A DNA stretch of 17,993 bases from Oscillospiraceae bacterium (GTDB taxonomy: Bacteria > Bacillota > Clostridia > Oscillospirales > Acutalibacteraceae), in contig JAISRF010000162.1 in NCBI GenBank assembly GCA_031273775.1, positions 1-17,993 on the forward strand. The letters are read 5' to 3'. This document shows positions 1-7,283 of the stretch, in pieces. Position numbers and translations under genes: made by a program. A model generated the notes under the pieces. That model was not told where the DNA came from. It ran no database searches and saw only the letters and a list, made by a program, of their open reading frames with translations. The stretch's first letter is position 1. Each line of letters opens with the position of its first letter.

Positions 1-3000
1 GGTTGAAGGCAGGTTGATGTAATAGTCCGCCCAATAAGCGCCGCCCTTCGCCATAATTTGCAGCTGGATTTTCGCCCCGCCGCCGCTGAAATTGAAATCC
101 TCGGCGCACCGCATATAAAGCTCCAAATATTCATAGCCCTTCAGATCCGGCAGGGATTTTCCCGCAAATGAGATATATTTATCGGCCGCAGAGGCATTAT
201 TAACCCTGACCGCTCTGTCAAGCCCATTGGGGAAAACAAAATCGGTTTGCAGCTCGTCATAGGTTTCGCTGATGTTGGCGGGGGCAAAAATCACCCTGAC
301 GTCAGGTTCGTTGATATAATAATCGTTTACATCCATATAAAGGTAGCGCTGGTAGACTTTGAGGCTTCCCCAGACTTCGAGCAGGGCGGCGAGCGCTGCG
401 TCCACCGTCCGTTGGGATACTGAAGTGAGATTGTCCAAAACGGCCCGGGCTGCCGCCAGTTCCTTTTGGAAGGCGTTCCACGAATCGGCGGAAAAATCGT
501 TGCCGTTCATCCCTGACGCCGAGGCAATCAGGGCGGCGAGAGCCGACGAGTCTGCGGAACCTGTGGTGACGTAATCGATCAGGGCGCCCCGAGCGTATTC
601 AAACCGTGCGGTCACGGTTTCGCCCTTGCCTGATGTGTCGAGATTATTTGCCGCCTCAATCCACTGGGCCGCGGTCATTTGCCCGTATTGTGACGGCAAG
701 GGGGCGGGGAGTTTTTCCCACGCTTCCTTCAACAGAAAGATTCTATTGCCCTCCGGCTCATAGGAACGCAGAGTTAAAAGCGCGTCGTTAAAGCCCGTGG
801 TGTCGGCAATATCGCTTATATCCAGCACCATAGAGGCTTCCGTTAAATCACTGGATGGAACGGTAAAGCCCAGAGCCTCCCATTCCCTTGCCAGACGCTG
901 TTCGCCTATTTCAACCATAGTTTCGGCGGTCTCCCTGGCGGCTGTCAGTGCCGCTTTGAAGATATTTGCCCGATCCTCGTTATAAAATTCCGCTTCAACG
1001 GCGGCGGCATAGGTATACAAAAGCGGCAGCGTCAATTCCTCATAGTCTGCGGGCAGGGTGGCGGTTTGGGTATATTGCCCGAAGATTGAACCCATACGCA
1101 AAAGCGGCGGGCTGTTGTTGGGCATCAACTTGATGGAGGTGACGGCCGTACCCTCAAAATATTTTGCAAAGGCGGTGTTGAGAGTCGGGGCGATGGTAAC
1201 CTCTTTGGACGGGGAGGTGTTTTGATTGGGCCAGGTATTGGTTGATGAGTTGAACTGAAGCTCAAACTGCTTGCCGCCAAGAACAGTTGTTCCATCGGTC
1301 TCCAGCCCTTGAAACCTGAATTTTATCAGCGAATATTTGCTTAGAGGGGCAAAGCTATGGGTGCCGTCCGGCGCGGTAAAAGCCGCGTTCAACAGGGCGT
1401 CACTGTAAGAAAGCGCCCGCTCCAAATAATAGGGGCCGATTTCGCTTTCGTCCGCGCCCATTGCCGCCGCAATTTCCGGCGTCACGGCGTTTTGCAGCTC
1501 CCTGCGCGGAACCGCCCAAACTTCGGTTACTTCCCGGCTCAGATTACTCCACGCGGAAACAAGGGTGTCGGTAACGGCCTTTATCTTATATTTGTTCAAA
1601 TTGAGGGCGTAGGGCTTCGCGGTTTCTATCGCTGCTTCAAACACCTGAACCTGCCCCGCCTCATATGCCGAGGTGTCCAGCGCTTCGGCAGCCTTGATCA
1701 ATTCGTCAAGGCCCATAGTGAGGGCGCTTTCCGGCAGGGAGGCATATTCATTGTATACCCCGAAAAAACATCCCACGCGAAGAACGGCGGGCGTTTGCGC
1801 GGCGTTCGCTTTCACTTGGCAGGTCGAGAGGGCAGTACCATTGAAATAAGCCGCGAAAGCGCCGCTCGAGGTAGTCGGATCGATGACAATCTTTGTGGTG
1901 GAAGCGTTTATTGTCTTCCATGTGCTGGTTGTGGTGCTATTGTTGTTGTAACCAAACATAATTTCTATACTTGACGTTGTGTTTAGCGGGTTTCCGCTTG
2001 CATCCAGCGCCTGAGCCATGAAGAAGACGCTTGTATATTTGCCGGGGGCGGCGGGGGTCTGGGTGGTATCCGCCAGTGCGTTTCTGTATGCCATCAGCAT
2101 TTGGTAAGGGTCCGTCCCGCCCCATGTAACTTGGGAATAATAGGGACCGATTTTATCGAGATCCACGCCCATTGCCGTTGCTGTGTCCGCAGTTGCGGTT
2201 TGCCTGTTGTCCCCACTGGGACGCGGAACCGCCCACAGCTCTGTTACCTCACGGCTCATACCCTGCCACGCCGATATCAGGTTGTTGTAAGCTTCGCCGC
2301 GCGGGGTGAAAGCGCGCAAAGCGGTCAGGGCGGCGGCAAAGGAAGTCAGCTGCTCCGGCGCACACCCCGAGGTATTGACGGTCTCAGCCGCCTCCAGCAA
2401 CTCCTCGGCACTCAGACTTCCGTAACCCTCCGGCAAAGGGACCGGTTCGGTAAACTGCCCGAAAATGCATCCCATGCGCAGGACTGGCGGGCTGTTATTG
2501 GTCATAAGCTTGATGGAGGTGACGGCCGTTCCCGCAAAATATTGCGCAAAGGCGGAGCTGGCTGGGGTAATTGCCGTTTCCTTTGAGGGGGTCGTGTTTT
2601 GATTGGGCCATGTGCTGGATGAATTATTGAACTGAAACTCAAACTGTTTGCCCGTCATGATGGTAGTCCCGCCCTCGTCCAAACACTGAAACCGGAAGAC
2701 AAGGCGGGAATATTTTGCCAGCGGAGCGAAGAGGCTTGTGCCGTTTGGCGCGGTATACGGATTGGTAAAAAGCGGGTCGGAGTTGTTCGCGGCAATCTGC
2801 ATATAAGAGGGGCCGATTTGCGATTCGGTCAAGCCCATTGCCGCCGCGATTTCCGGCGTCACGGCCTTTTTATTTTCCGAACGGGGAACCGCCCACAGCT
2901 CGGTCACTTCACGGGTTAAGCCCTGCCATGCGGTTATGAGGGCCTGCACAGCTGTGCTTTCATCCGCCCGGGCGGTGAAGTGCGTTCCGGGAACCAGCGC

Positions 3001-3060
3001 CGCCGCCAAGATAGCCGCGCATACAAGCAGCAGCAATGTTTTACCGCCTGTTTTTTTCAT
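1..3060 (-). CDS. Very large secreted repeat protein with FIVAR-like domain (partial, runs off left edge)
   Basis: The reading frame is open from the ATG at the right end to the window edge, giving 1020 codons without a stop; the C-terminus is missing. The start is secured by AAGGAGG seven bases upstream. Residues 1-32 form a signal peptide (MKKTGG, a Leu/Ala-rich core, ending near ARA), so the protein is exported. Residues ~41-205, 261-439 and 500-666 are three copies of one unit, each opening with a motif like AWQGLTREVTELWAVPR, followed by AAAMG and IGPxY, and ending with NNSPPxLRMG-x-IFGQ or a variant. Helical linkers follow each copy, and a fourth linker-like stretch lies at ~788-830. 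Residues ~842-905 resemble a FIVAR domain (SWNAFQKELAAARAVLDN, then AALAALLEVW). From ~908 a beta-rich region begins (YMDVNDYYINEPDVRVIF), possibly a ligand-binding or catalytic domain. It is the last gene seen in the operon, 64 bases after the second MalG-type permease. I do not recognise the repeat family; a surface glycan-binding or glycan-degrading role is inferred from context. Confidence 0.85.
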   Translation of the reverse strand, partial: MKKTGGKTLLLLVCAAILAAALVPGTHFTARADESTAVQALITAWQGLTREVTELWAVPRSENKKAVTPEIAAAMGLTESQIGPSYMQIAANNSDPLFTNPYTAPNGTSLFAPLAKYSRLVFRFQCLDEGGTTIMTGKQFEFQFNNSSSTWPNQNTTPSKETAITPASSAFAQYFAGTAVTSIKLMTNNSPPVLRMGCIFGQFTEPVPLPEGYGSLSAEELLEAAETVNTSGCAPEQLTSFAAALTALRAFTPRGEAYNNLISAWQGMSREVTELWAVPRPSGDNRQTATADTATAMGVDLDKIGPYYSQVTWGGTDPYQMLMAYRNALADTTQTPAAPGKYTSVFFMAQALDASGNPLNTTSSIEIMFGYNNNSTTTSTWKTINASTTKIVIDPTTSSGAFAAYFNGTALSTCQVKANAAQTPAVLRVGCFFGVYNEYASLPESALTMGLDELIKAAEALDTSAYEAGQVQVFEAAIETAKPYALNLNKYKIKAVTDTLVSAWSNLSREVTEVWAVPRRELQNAVTPEIAAAMGADESEIGPYYLERALSYSDALLNAAFTAPDGTHSFAPLSKYSLIKFRFQGLETDGTTVLGGKQFELQFNSSTNTWPNQNTSPSKEVTIAPTLNTAFAKYFEGTAVTSIKLMPNNSPPLLRMGSIFGQYTQTATLPADYEELTLPLLYTYAAAVEAEFYNEDRANIFKAALTAARETAETMVEIGEQRLAREWEALGFTVPSSDLTEASMVLDISDIADTTGFNDALLTLRSYEPEGNRIFLLKEAWEKLPAPLPSQYGQMTAAQWIEAANNLDTSGKGETVTARFEYARGALIDYVTTGSADSSALAALIASASGMNGNDFSADSWNAFQKELAAARAVLDNLTSVSQRTVDAALAALLEVWGSLKVYQRYLYMDVNDYYINEPDVRVIFAPANISETYDELQTDFVFPNGLDRAVRVNNASAADKYISFAGKSLPDLKGYEYLELYMRCAEDFNFSGGGAKIQLQIMAKGGAYWADYYINLPST
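1063..1563 (-). repeat. Intragenic repeat unit, copy 3 (residues 500-666)
   Basis: It opens with AWSNLSREVTEVWAVPR and contains VTPEIAAAMG, IGPYY, GKQFELQFN, TWPNQNT and AVTSIKLMPNNSPPLLRMG. It is much closer to copy 1 than to the copy that lies between them. Its first Trp is residue 504, 239 residues after that of copy 2. Confidence 0.85.
1744..2280 (-). repeat. Intragenic repeat unit, copy 2, the divergent one (residues 261-439)
   Basis: It opens with AWQGMSREVTELWAVPR and keeps AMG, IGPYY, IEIMFGYNN, AYFNGTAL and VLRVGCFFG. The central part is longer and has lost the GKQFEFQFN and TWPNQNT segments in their original form, having NNNSTTTSTWKTI instead. Its first Trp is residue 265, 220 residues after that of copy 1. 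Confidence 0.8.
2446..2940 (-). repeat. Intragenic repeat unit, copy 1 (residues 41-205 of the large secreted protein)
   Basis: The translated unit contains AWQGLTREVTELWAVPR, VTPEIAAAMG, IGPSYMQ, GKQFEFQFN, TWPNQNT and AVTSIKLMTNNSPPVLRMG. It closely matches copy 3, including at DNA level around the TAVTSIKLM segment. The invariant first Trp is residue 45. Confidence 0.85.
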
Positions 3061-3067
3061 AATGAGA

Positions 3068-3074
3068 CCTCCTT
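3068..3074 (-). promoter_or_regulatory. Ribosome binding site of the large secreted repeat protein
   Basis: On the minus strand this reads AAGGAGG, seven bases before the ATG. It fixes the start of the large protein and suggests strong independent translation despite its distal position in the operon. Confidence 0.8.
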
Positions 3075-3124
3075 GAAGTTTTGGGGTAATGGATTTAACC
3101 TTTTGGCGGACTCAACCGCTGGGG

Positions 3125-4114
3125 TCAGCCAACGATGCCGCTGCGCTCTACACTCTGCATAAAGAATTTTTGAGCAATCAGATAGAAAATAAGCGGCGGC
3201 ATAACAAAGAGCATGGCCGAGGCAAATATGACGACCGTTTCCCCCGTTCCGTCCCCGCGCGTGGCGCCGGACTCTGCGGCCAGCAATAACTTGCGTATGT
3301 TACTGAGTCTTTCGGACAAAAGCGGCTGCCTTTGCATCATCACGCTGCTATATACCGTGTCGTTCCAATACCAAACGACGGACAAAATAAAGGTAACCAA
3401 ATACGGTGCCAGAGCGTTCGGCAGCATAATCCGAGTAAACGTGCCGACCTCTCCGCAACCGTCGATGCGCGCGGCGTCATCAAGCTCCTTTGGCATAGAG
3501 CGGAAAAATTGAGAAAACACAAGTATAAACAGCCCGGAGCGGATGCCCATACCGGTCACGGCTAAGATGTAATAGGGCAGTTCGCTTTCCACAAGGCTGA
3601 CCGCCAAAGAGGGGCCGCCGAAAAAGGATATGATTTGGCCGCCGCCGAAATAATCAAAAAAGCGGAAACGAAAAAACAAAGGGATGAGGTAGGTTTGAAT
3701 GGGGACGACAATCGTCAGGATTGCCAAACCCGTCATAACGCCTTTGCCTTTCATAGAAAACCGCCCCAAGGCATATCCGGCCATTGAACAGGAGACCATA
3801 GTCAGTATTGTGCCGATCACCGCTATGCGGCCCGATGCCACGCCGCTGGTGGAAAAATTGAGAAGCTTTGCCGCTTCTTGGAAATTATCCAATGTGAAAT
3901 GCTGCGGAATCCATACAACGGTGGGATTATACATATCCTCCGCCGTGCGCAGCGCCCGTGACACCATAACCAACAACGGAAAAAGCAGGACATATATAAT
4001 GCCGATAAAAAACAGAGTACGAAAAAGTATGAAAATATAATGGGAACATTTGCGCCGCAAGCGATCAGATTGGTTAGGCAGTTTTTTCCCTCGTCCCGGA
4101 AAACCTTCCATCAT
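3125..4114 (-). CDS. Carbohydrate ABC transporter permease, MalG type (second pair)
   Basis: This is an inner-membrane permease subunit of a CUT1-like sugar ABC importer, forming a heterodimer with the MalF-type permease encoded just upstream. It has a long N-terminal cytoplasmic tail, a first membrane span near residues 28-50 and several further spans. The conserved cytoplasmic coupling loop at ~210-233 (ELDDAARIDGCGEVGTFTRI) docks the ATPase in this family. The C-terminus (QSVERSGIVG) is of MalG style. The chosen start is the first of two adjacent ATGs following GGGGGAG, 13 bases after the preceding stop. A longer frame starting at 4147 would overlap the upstream gene and is less likely; the second ATG at 4111 is equally possible. 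No ATPase gene is present nearby, so a shared ATPase is inferred. The substrate is unknown; the glycan-related neighbours suggest oligosaccharides. Confidence 0.92.
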   Translation of the reverse strand: MMEGFPGRGKKLPNQSDRLRRKCSHYIFILFRTLFFIGIIYVLLFPLLVMVSRALRTAEDMYNPTVVWIPQHFTLDNFQEAAKLLNFSTSGVASGRIAVIGTILTMVSCSMAGYALGRFSMKGKGVMTGLAILTIVVPIQTYLIPLFFRFRFFDYFGGGQIISFFGGPSLAVSLVESELPYYILAVTGMGIRSGLFILVFSQFFRSMPKELDDAARIDGCGEVGTFTRIMLPNALAPYLVTFILSVVWYWNDTVYSSVMMQRQPLLSERLSNIRKLLLAAESGATRGDGTGETVVIFASAMLFVMPPLIFYLIAQKFFMQSVERSGIVG

Positions 4115-4119
4115 CAACT

Positions 4120-4126
4120 CTCCCCC
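4120..4126 (-). promoter_or_regulatory. Ribosome binding site deciding the start of the second MalG-type permease
   Basis: The minus strand reads GGGGGAG, five bases before the first and eight before the second of two consecutive ATG codons. It argues against the longer frame starting inside the preceding gene. Confidence 0.6.
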
Positions 4127-4127
4127 G

Positions 4128-5024
4128 TCAAGCATTATGAAATACACGGCGCGAAAACACCAAAAAGATCAGCCCGATAATCAGCATAACCGCCAAAAAG
4201 TAAAGCATTGCGGAAGCCGAGGCAAACCCGTAATAAAAGCTGCTGAAACGTTCCAGCATATTCATCATAACCGGGTTGGAAACGTCGGTGAAGGAATCAA
4301 TGACGGTATACACGACCACCAGCAGGCTGGTAGGTGAAATGGCCGGAAAAGTGATTTTCCAAAAAGAGTCCCAAGCGTTTGCTCCCTCGATGGACGCCGC
4401 TTCATACCATGAAGGTGGAACACCCTGCAACGTGCTGATAAAAAGCAAAATCTGGATGCCGGATTTCCATGAGAGGTCAAATACGCCGCCGGTAACAGCC
4501 GTGATAACCGAAACGATGCTTTGGGGCAGACCGGCGCGTGTCATCATTTCCTCAATGGCTCCGGTTTGGAAAAGCGAGGAAGCCTCGCTCACGGTGTTTT
4601 GAGTAAACACGTCACTTTGGATGATTTTCATAACAACGCCGGATGCGATAATGACCGGCAGAAAAAATACAGCGCGCATAAAAGCCCTGCCGCGAAACTT
4701 TTGATTTAACAGCAAGCCGATAAAAATACTGAACACCAGAACAACCGGAACACTGTAAAGCAAATCCAACACAGCGTCGGTCACCGAGCGAAGGAAAACA
4801 GCATCTCTGAGCAAAATGAATTCATAATTGAACAGCCCGACAAATTTTGTCTGTAATCCGATGCTCTCAGGGCTGATACTGACGTCGCTGAAGGAATAAC
4901 GCAGCGACGAGAGCAGCGGTACGATAAAAAAGCTCACCAACCCGATCAACCATGGCAGCATAAACAGCCACCCGGCTCGGACGCGGTTTCGTTCAACCGA
5001 CATTTTTTTCAAGCGACCCGTCAT
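4128..5024 (-). CDS. Carbohydrate ABC transporter permease, MalF type (second pair)
   Basis: This is a CUT1-like sugar ABC permease of about 298 residues and the partner of the MalG-type subunit that follows. A basic N-terminal stretch precedes the first span (WLFMLPWLIGLVSFFIVP), and a periplasmic-side segment with VGLFNYEFIL follows, typical of the family. Further spans lie around VVLVFSIFIGLLL and AFMRAVFFLPVIIASGVV. The coupling loop is at ~207-231 (YEAASIEGANAWDSFWKITF). The chosen ATG lies two bases after the stop of the DUF5696-type gene, and the GGAGG used for initiation sits inside the end of that gene, suggesting translational coupling. A longer frame to 5051 would overlap the upstream coding sequence. 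The binding-protein partner is not adjacent; it must be one of the two binding proteins at the start of the cluster or a protein encoded elsewhere. Confidence 0.92.
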   Translation of the reverse strand: MTGRLKKMSVERNRVRAGWLFMLPWLIGLVSFFIVPLLSSLRYSFSDVSISPESIGLQTKFVGLFNYEFILLRDAVFLRSVTDAVLDLLYSVPVVLVFSIFIGLLLNQKFRGRAFMRAVFFLPVIIASGVVMKIIQSDVFTQNTVSEASSLFQTGAIEEMMTRAGLPQSIVSVITAVTGGVFDLSWKSGIQILLFISTLQGVPPSWYEAASIEGANAWDSFWKITFPAISPTSLLVVVYTVIDSFTDVSNPVMMNMLERFSSFYYGFASASAMLYFLAVMLIIGLIFLVFSRRVFHNA

Positions 5025-5026
5025 AC

Positions 5027-7255
5027 TCACTTCACCTCCGAAACGACGCAAAAGCTCCGCGCTTTCACAATTTGACCGTTATCCGCCTCAGCATCGGCAT
5101 CGCCGTAATTTACATAAACGATTTTTCCGTTGTCATAAACCGTCCGCGCAAGCCCGTCCTTTTTCCCGTGACCGATGATTTCTGCCCCGGCTGTTTGGGC
5201 ATATATGTCATTTAATATGCCATACCATAATTCGAGGGTATCCGCACAGTCGGTATAGGTGGCGCCGTAGAGCATATCCAAATCGGTTCGCAGCAGCACG
5301 CTGCCCGGCTCATATATCAGCGCAAATTTAGGCTGGGTTGATGTTTCAATGAGGCGAAGCATGTCCTCGTCGGAGTATCCTCCGATATTAACAGCCCGCG
5401 AGGAATAATCAATCAAGCCGGAAAAAACCATTTGCAAAACCGGAACTTCTTCGTCAAACAACAAATATCGGCTGGAATTCATAGGACAGTCCGTTACTTG
5501 TGCAGCAAAGGGAATCGCATAGGCGTTAGGAGCCGACATCACCAGCTTTGCGCCGTTTTCGCGCAGGGCGGTATATACCGTCTGCATAGCGGAGGCCGCG
5601 CGGTCCCGCTGAAATCCACTGCGGCTGAAATCCGAATACAGCATATTAACCGATTCATCCAGCAGCACGCCCTCCGCCTTGGTTTTGTCAAGCGTTTTTA
5701 CCAGCAGCTTTTGAGCCGCCTTGAATTTATCGGGCGCTGCGAGATATATGGCCGGGCGGCTTTTATCCTGCGTATTAGAGACCATTGAGTAAGGGTATCG
5801 CTTGGTGACGCTTAAATCCAGCCCCAGAGAAACACCTCTAAAATGACTGTACCCGTTCCCGTTTTTGGAAAATCGAACAAAATCGGCATATGGAAATAAA
5901 CCAATATCATAATCGCGCGTCCAAGCCAAAAGCTGTGAAAACCCACTTCCCAAAGCAGCGCAGGGTGTGACTTTAGCGCTGAGCTTTCCCGATATTGCGT
6001 CGGCGCTGAAATAACGGTATCCCGCAGTGATGGAATCAACGCCGCGCCCGACAAGATCCTCCAAGATGAGCTGTGCCTGCGAAAAGTCAGTCAGTTTTTG
6101 CGAACCGGTGTATCGGATTCCCAGAAACGCTTTTTCTTTCTGCACCGCGCCGTAAAAATCAACAAACAGCCGAACCGAGTCCGCAAGGTCGCCGTTCACC
6201 CCTCGCTCCGAAAGCCAATCACGGGTGACCGCAGCCATACCCGCGTAATCGGCATTTTCTTTTTTCAAAAAGTGATAAGTAACCTCGTAGGCGGATTCCG
6301 ATACAACATCCAGCGCCGTAAAGAGCGAACTGACATTGTGTCCGGTATGATCCTGAAGGTTGACGGTGCGGGTTTCCCGGTAAACCACACTGCTGTAAAC
6401 CCGATTATAACTGCACAGCGCCCCGGATACGCCCGCCGACAGTAAAGCAAGCTCCGCGCCCCGGGTGATAACGGCCGCGAAAGCACCCTCCCCGCTTTTC
6501 AGGCCGAACACCGGCAGCAGCAGATTTTCTTCGTATCCGCTTTGCGTTTTGGCGGAAAAGGTCATATCTCCGCCGTACATTGCCTTTTCATATTGAGAAT
6601 AATCACTTTTTCCGTTATTAAAACGAATCAGAGCGCCGCAGCCGTCCGGGATGAAAATATATCCGTCCTCCTCCAAACCTCCCGCGCCGAAAAAAGGCAG
6701 AAGTTGTATGCTGTTGATTTTACATGCGCCGCTTTCTGTTATTTTCTCTGTCAAAATCCTCGCAGAAAAGCCATCCTCGGTCAGCCGATATGTAACGGGT
6801 ATGGAAAATCCCTCATTTACAAAGGTATATTCAGCCCGAATATAATCGCTTCCAATTTCATACCGCGCTCCGCCTCGCCCGGTAGAGGCCACGTAATTAT
6901 TAACGCGGTTCGTATTGTTACTCTCAATGTACGTCACAATCAACTGAGCGCGCAGGTTGGTGCGCATCATTCCCACGGCAATTTCATCGTTCTCGGCGTC
7001 AGAGGGATTGGATTGCCAAATACGACCCGTTAACTTATCTTGCACAAACAGATAACCGCTCTCAGTATCAACACGAAGCGAACTCCGTTCATTTTGTACC
7101 GAAAGACCGGTATCGGCGAGGACGCCGCTTTCCGTTTGCGCTGTGCCGGGAACTTCGGAGGCGGTCTCTTCCTGCCCTCGAACCGGCAAGCAGAGCGCAA
7201 ACAGCATCACCGCCGACAATAGCATCGCCGATACGCGCGCGGGGTTGTTTTTCAT
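5027..7255 (-). CDS. Secreted DUF5696-type protein, candidate glycosidase of unknown specificity
   Basis: The protein has about 742 residues. Residues 1-28 are a signal peptide (MKNNPARVSAMLLSAVMLFA), so it is exported; no lipobox is evident. Residues ~50-330 are beta-rich (YLFVQDKLTGRIWQSNP, GYIFIPDGCGALIRF), resembling the large N-terminal beta-sandwich of several glycosidase families. Residues ~360-640 look like a TIM barrel with typical strand ends: LFVDFYG, DSITAGYRYF, GLFPYADF, GVLLDESV, AKLVMSAPNAY and YLLFDEEVPV. Asp533 and Glu534 in LLDESV, and the DEE at 601-603, are acidic candidates for catalysis. The end (NGKIVYVNYGD) resembles a C-terminal beta domain. I match it to DUF5696 from memory of proteins found beside sugar ABC permeases; the fold and activity are inference. 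The start was chosen for its signal peptide and the upstream GAAGGTG; a frame to 7297 would overlap the preceding gene. It sits between the propeller-Yip1 gene and the second permease pair. Confidence 0.75.
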   Translation of the reverse strand: MKNNPARVSAMLLSAVMLFALCLPVRGQEETASEVPGTAQTESGVLADTGLSVQNERSSLRVDTESGYLFVQDKLTGRIWQSNPSDAENDEIAVGMMRTNLRAQLIVTYIESNNTNRVNNYVASTGRGGARYEIGSDYIRAEYTFVNEGFSIPVTYRLTEDGFSARILTEKITESGACKINSIQLLPFFGAGGLEEDGYIFIPDGCGALIRFNNGKSDYSQYEKAMYGGDMTFSAKTQSGYEENLLLPVFGLKSGEGAFAAVITRGAELALLSAGVSGALCSYNRVYSSVVYRETRTVNLQDHTGHNVSSLFTALDVVSESAYEVTYHFLKKENADYAGMAAVTRDWLSERGVNGDLADSVRLFVDFYGAVQKEKAFLGIRYTGSQKLTDFSQAQLILEDLVGRGVDSITAGYRYFSADAISGKLSAKVTPCAALGSGFSQLLAWTRDYDIGLFPYADFVRFSKNGNGYSHFRGVSLGLDLSVTKRYPYSMVSNTQDKSRPAIYLAAPDKFKAAQKLLVKTLDKTKAEGVLLDESVNMLYSDFSRSGFQRDRAASAMQTVYTALRENGAKLVMSAPNAYAIPFAAQVTDCPMNSSRYLLFDEEVPVLQMVFSGLIDYSSRAVNIGGYSDEDMLRLIETSTQPKFALIYEPGSVLLRTDLDMLYGATYTDCADTLELWYGILNDIYAQTAGAEIIGHGKKDGLARTVYDNGKIVYVNYGDADAEADNGQIVKARSFCVVSEVK

Positions 7256-7283
7256 TGTGACGTTCACCTTCGTTATATTATCG

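Noticed and set aside
359..2586. Several plus-strand open frames of 60 to 205 codons opposite the large repeat protein
   Set aside because: They lack ribosome binding sites, signal or domain features, and their low-complexity Arg/Gly-rich products mirror the minus-strand frame, which is continuously open over 1020 codons with a strong start.
3105..3120. Short inverted repeat (GCGG...CCGC) between the second MalG-type permease and the repeat protein, considered as a terminator
   Set aside because: The stem has only about four base pairs and no T-run follows it in the direction of transcription.
4115..4147. Longer N-terminus for the second MalG-type permease, starting inside the preceding gene
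   Set aside because: The GGGGGAG site lies after that start and directly before the ATG pair at 4114/4111, and the added residues have no family support.
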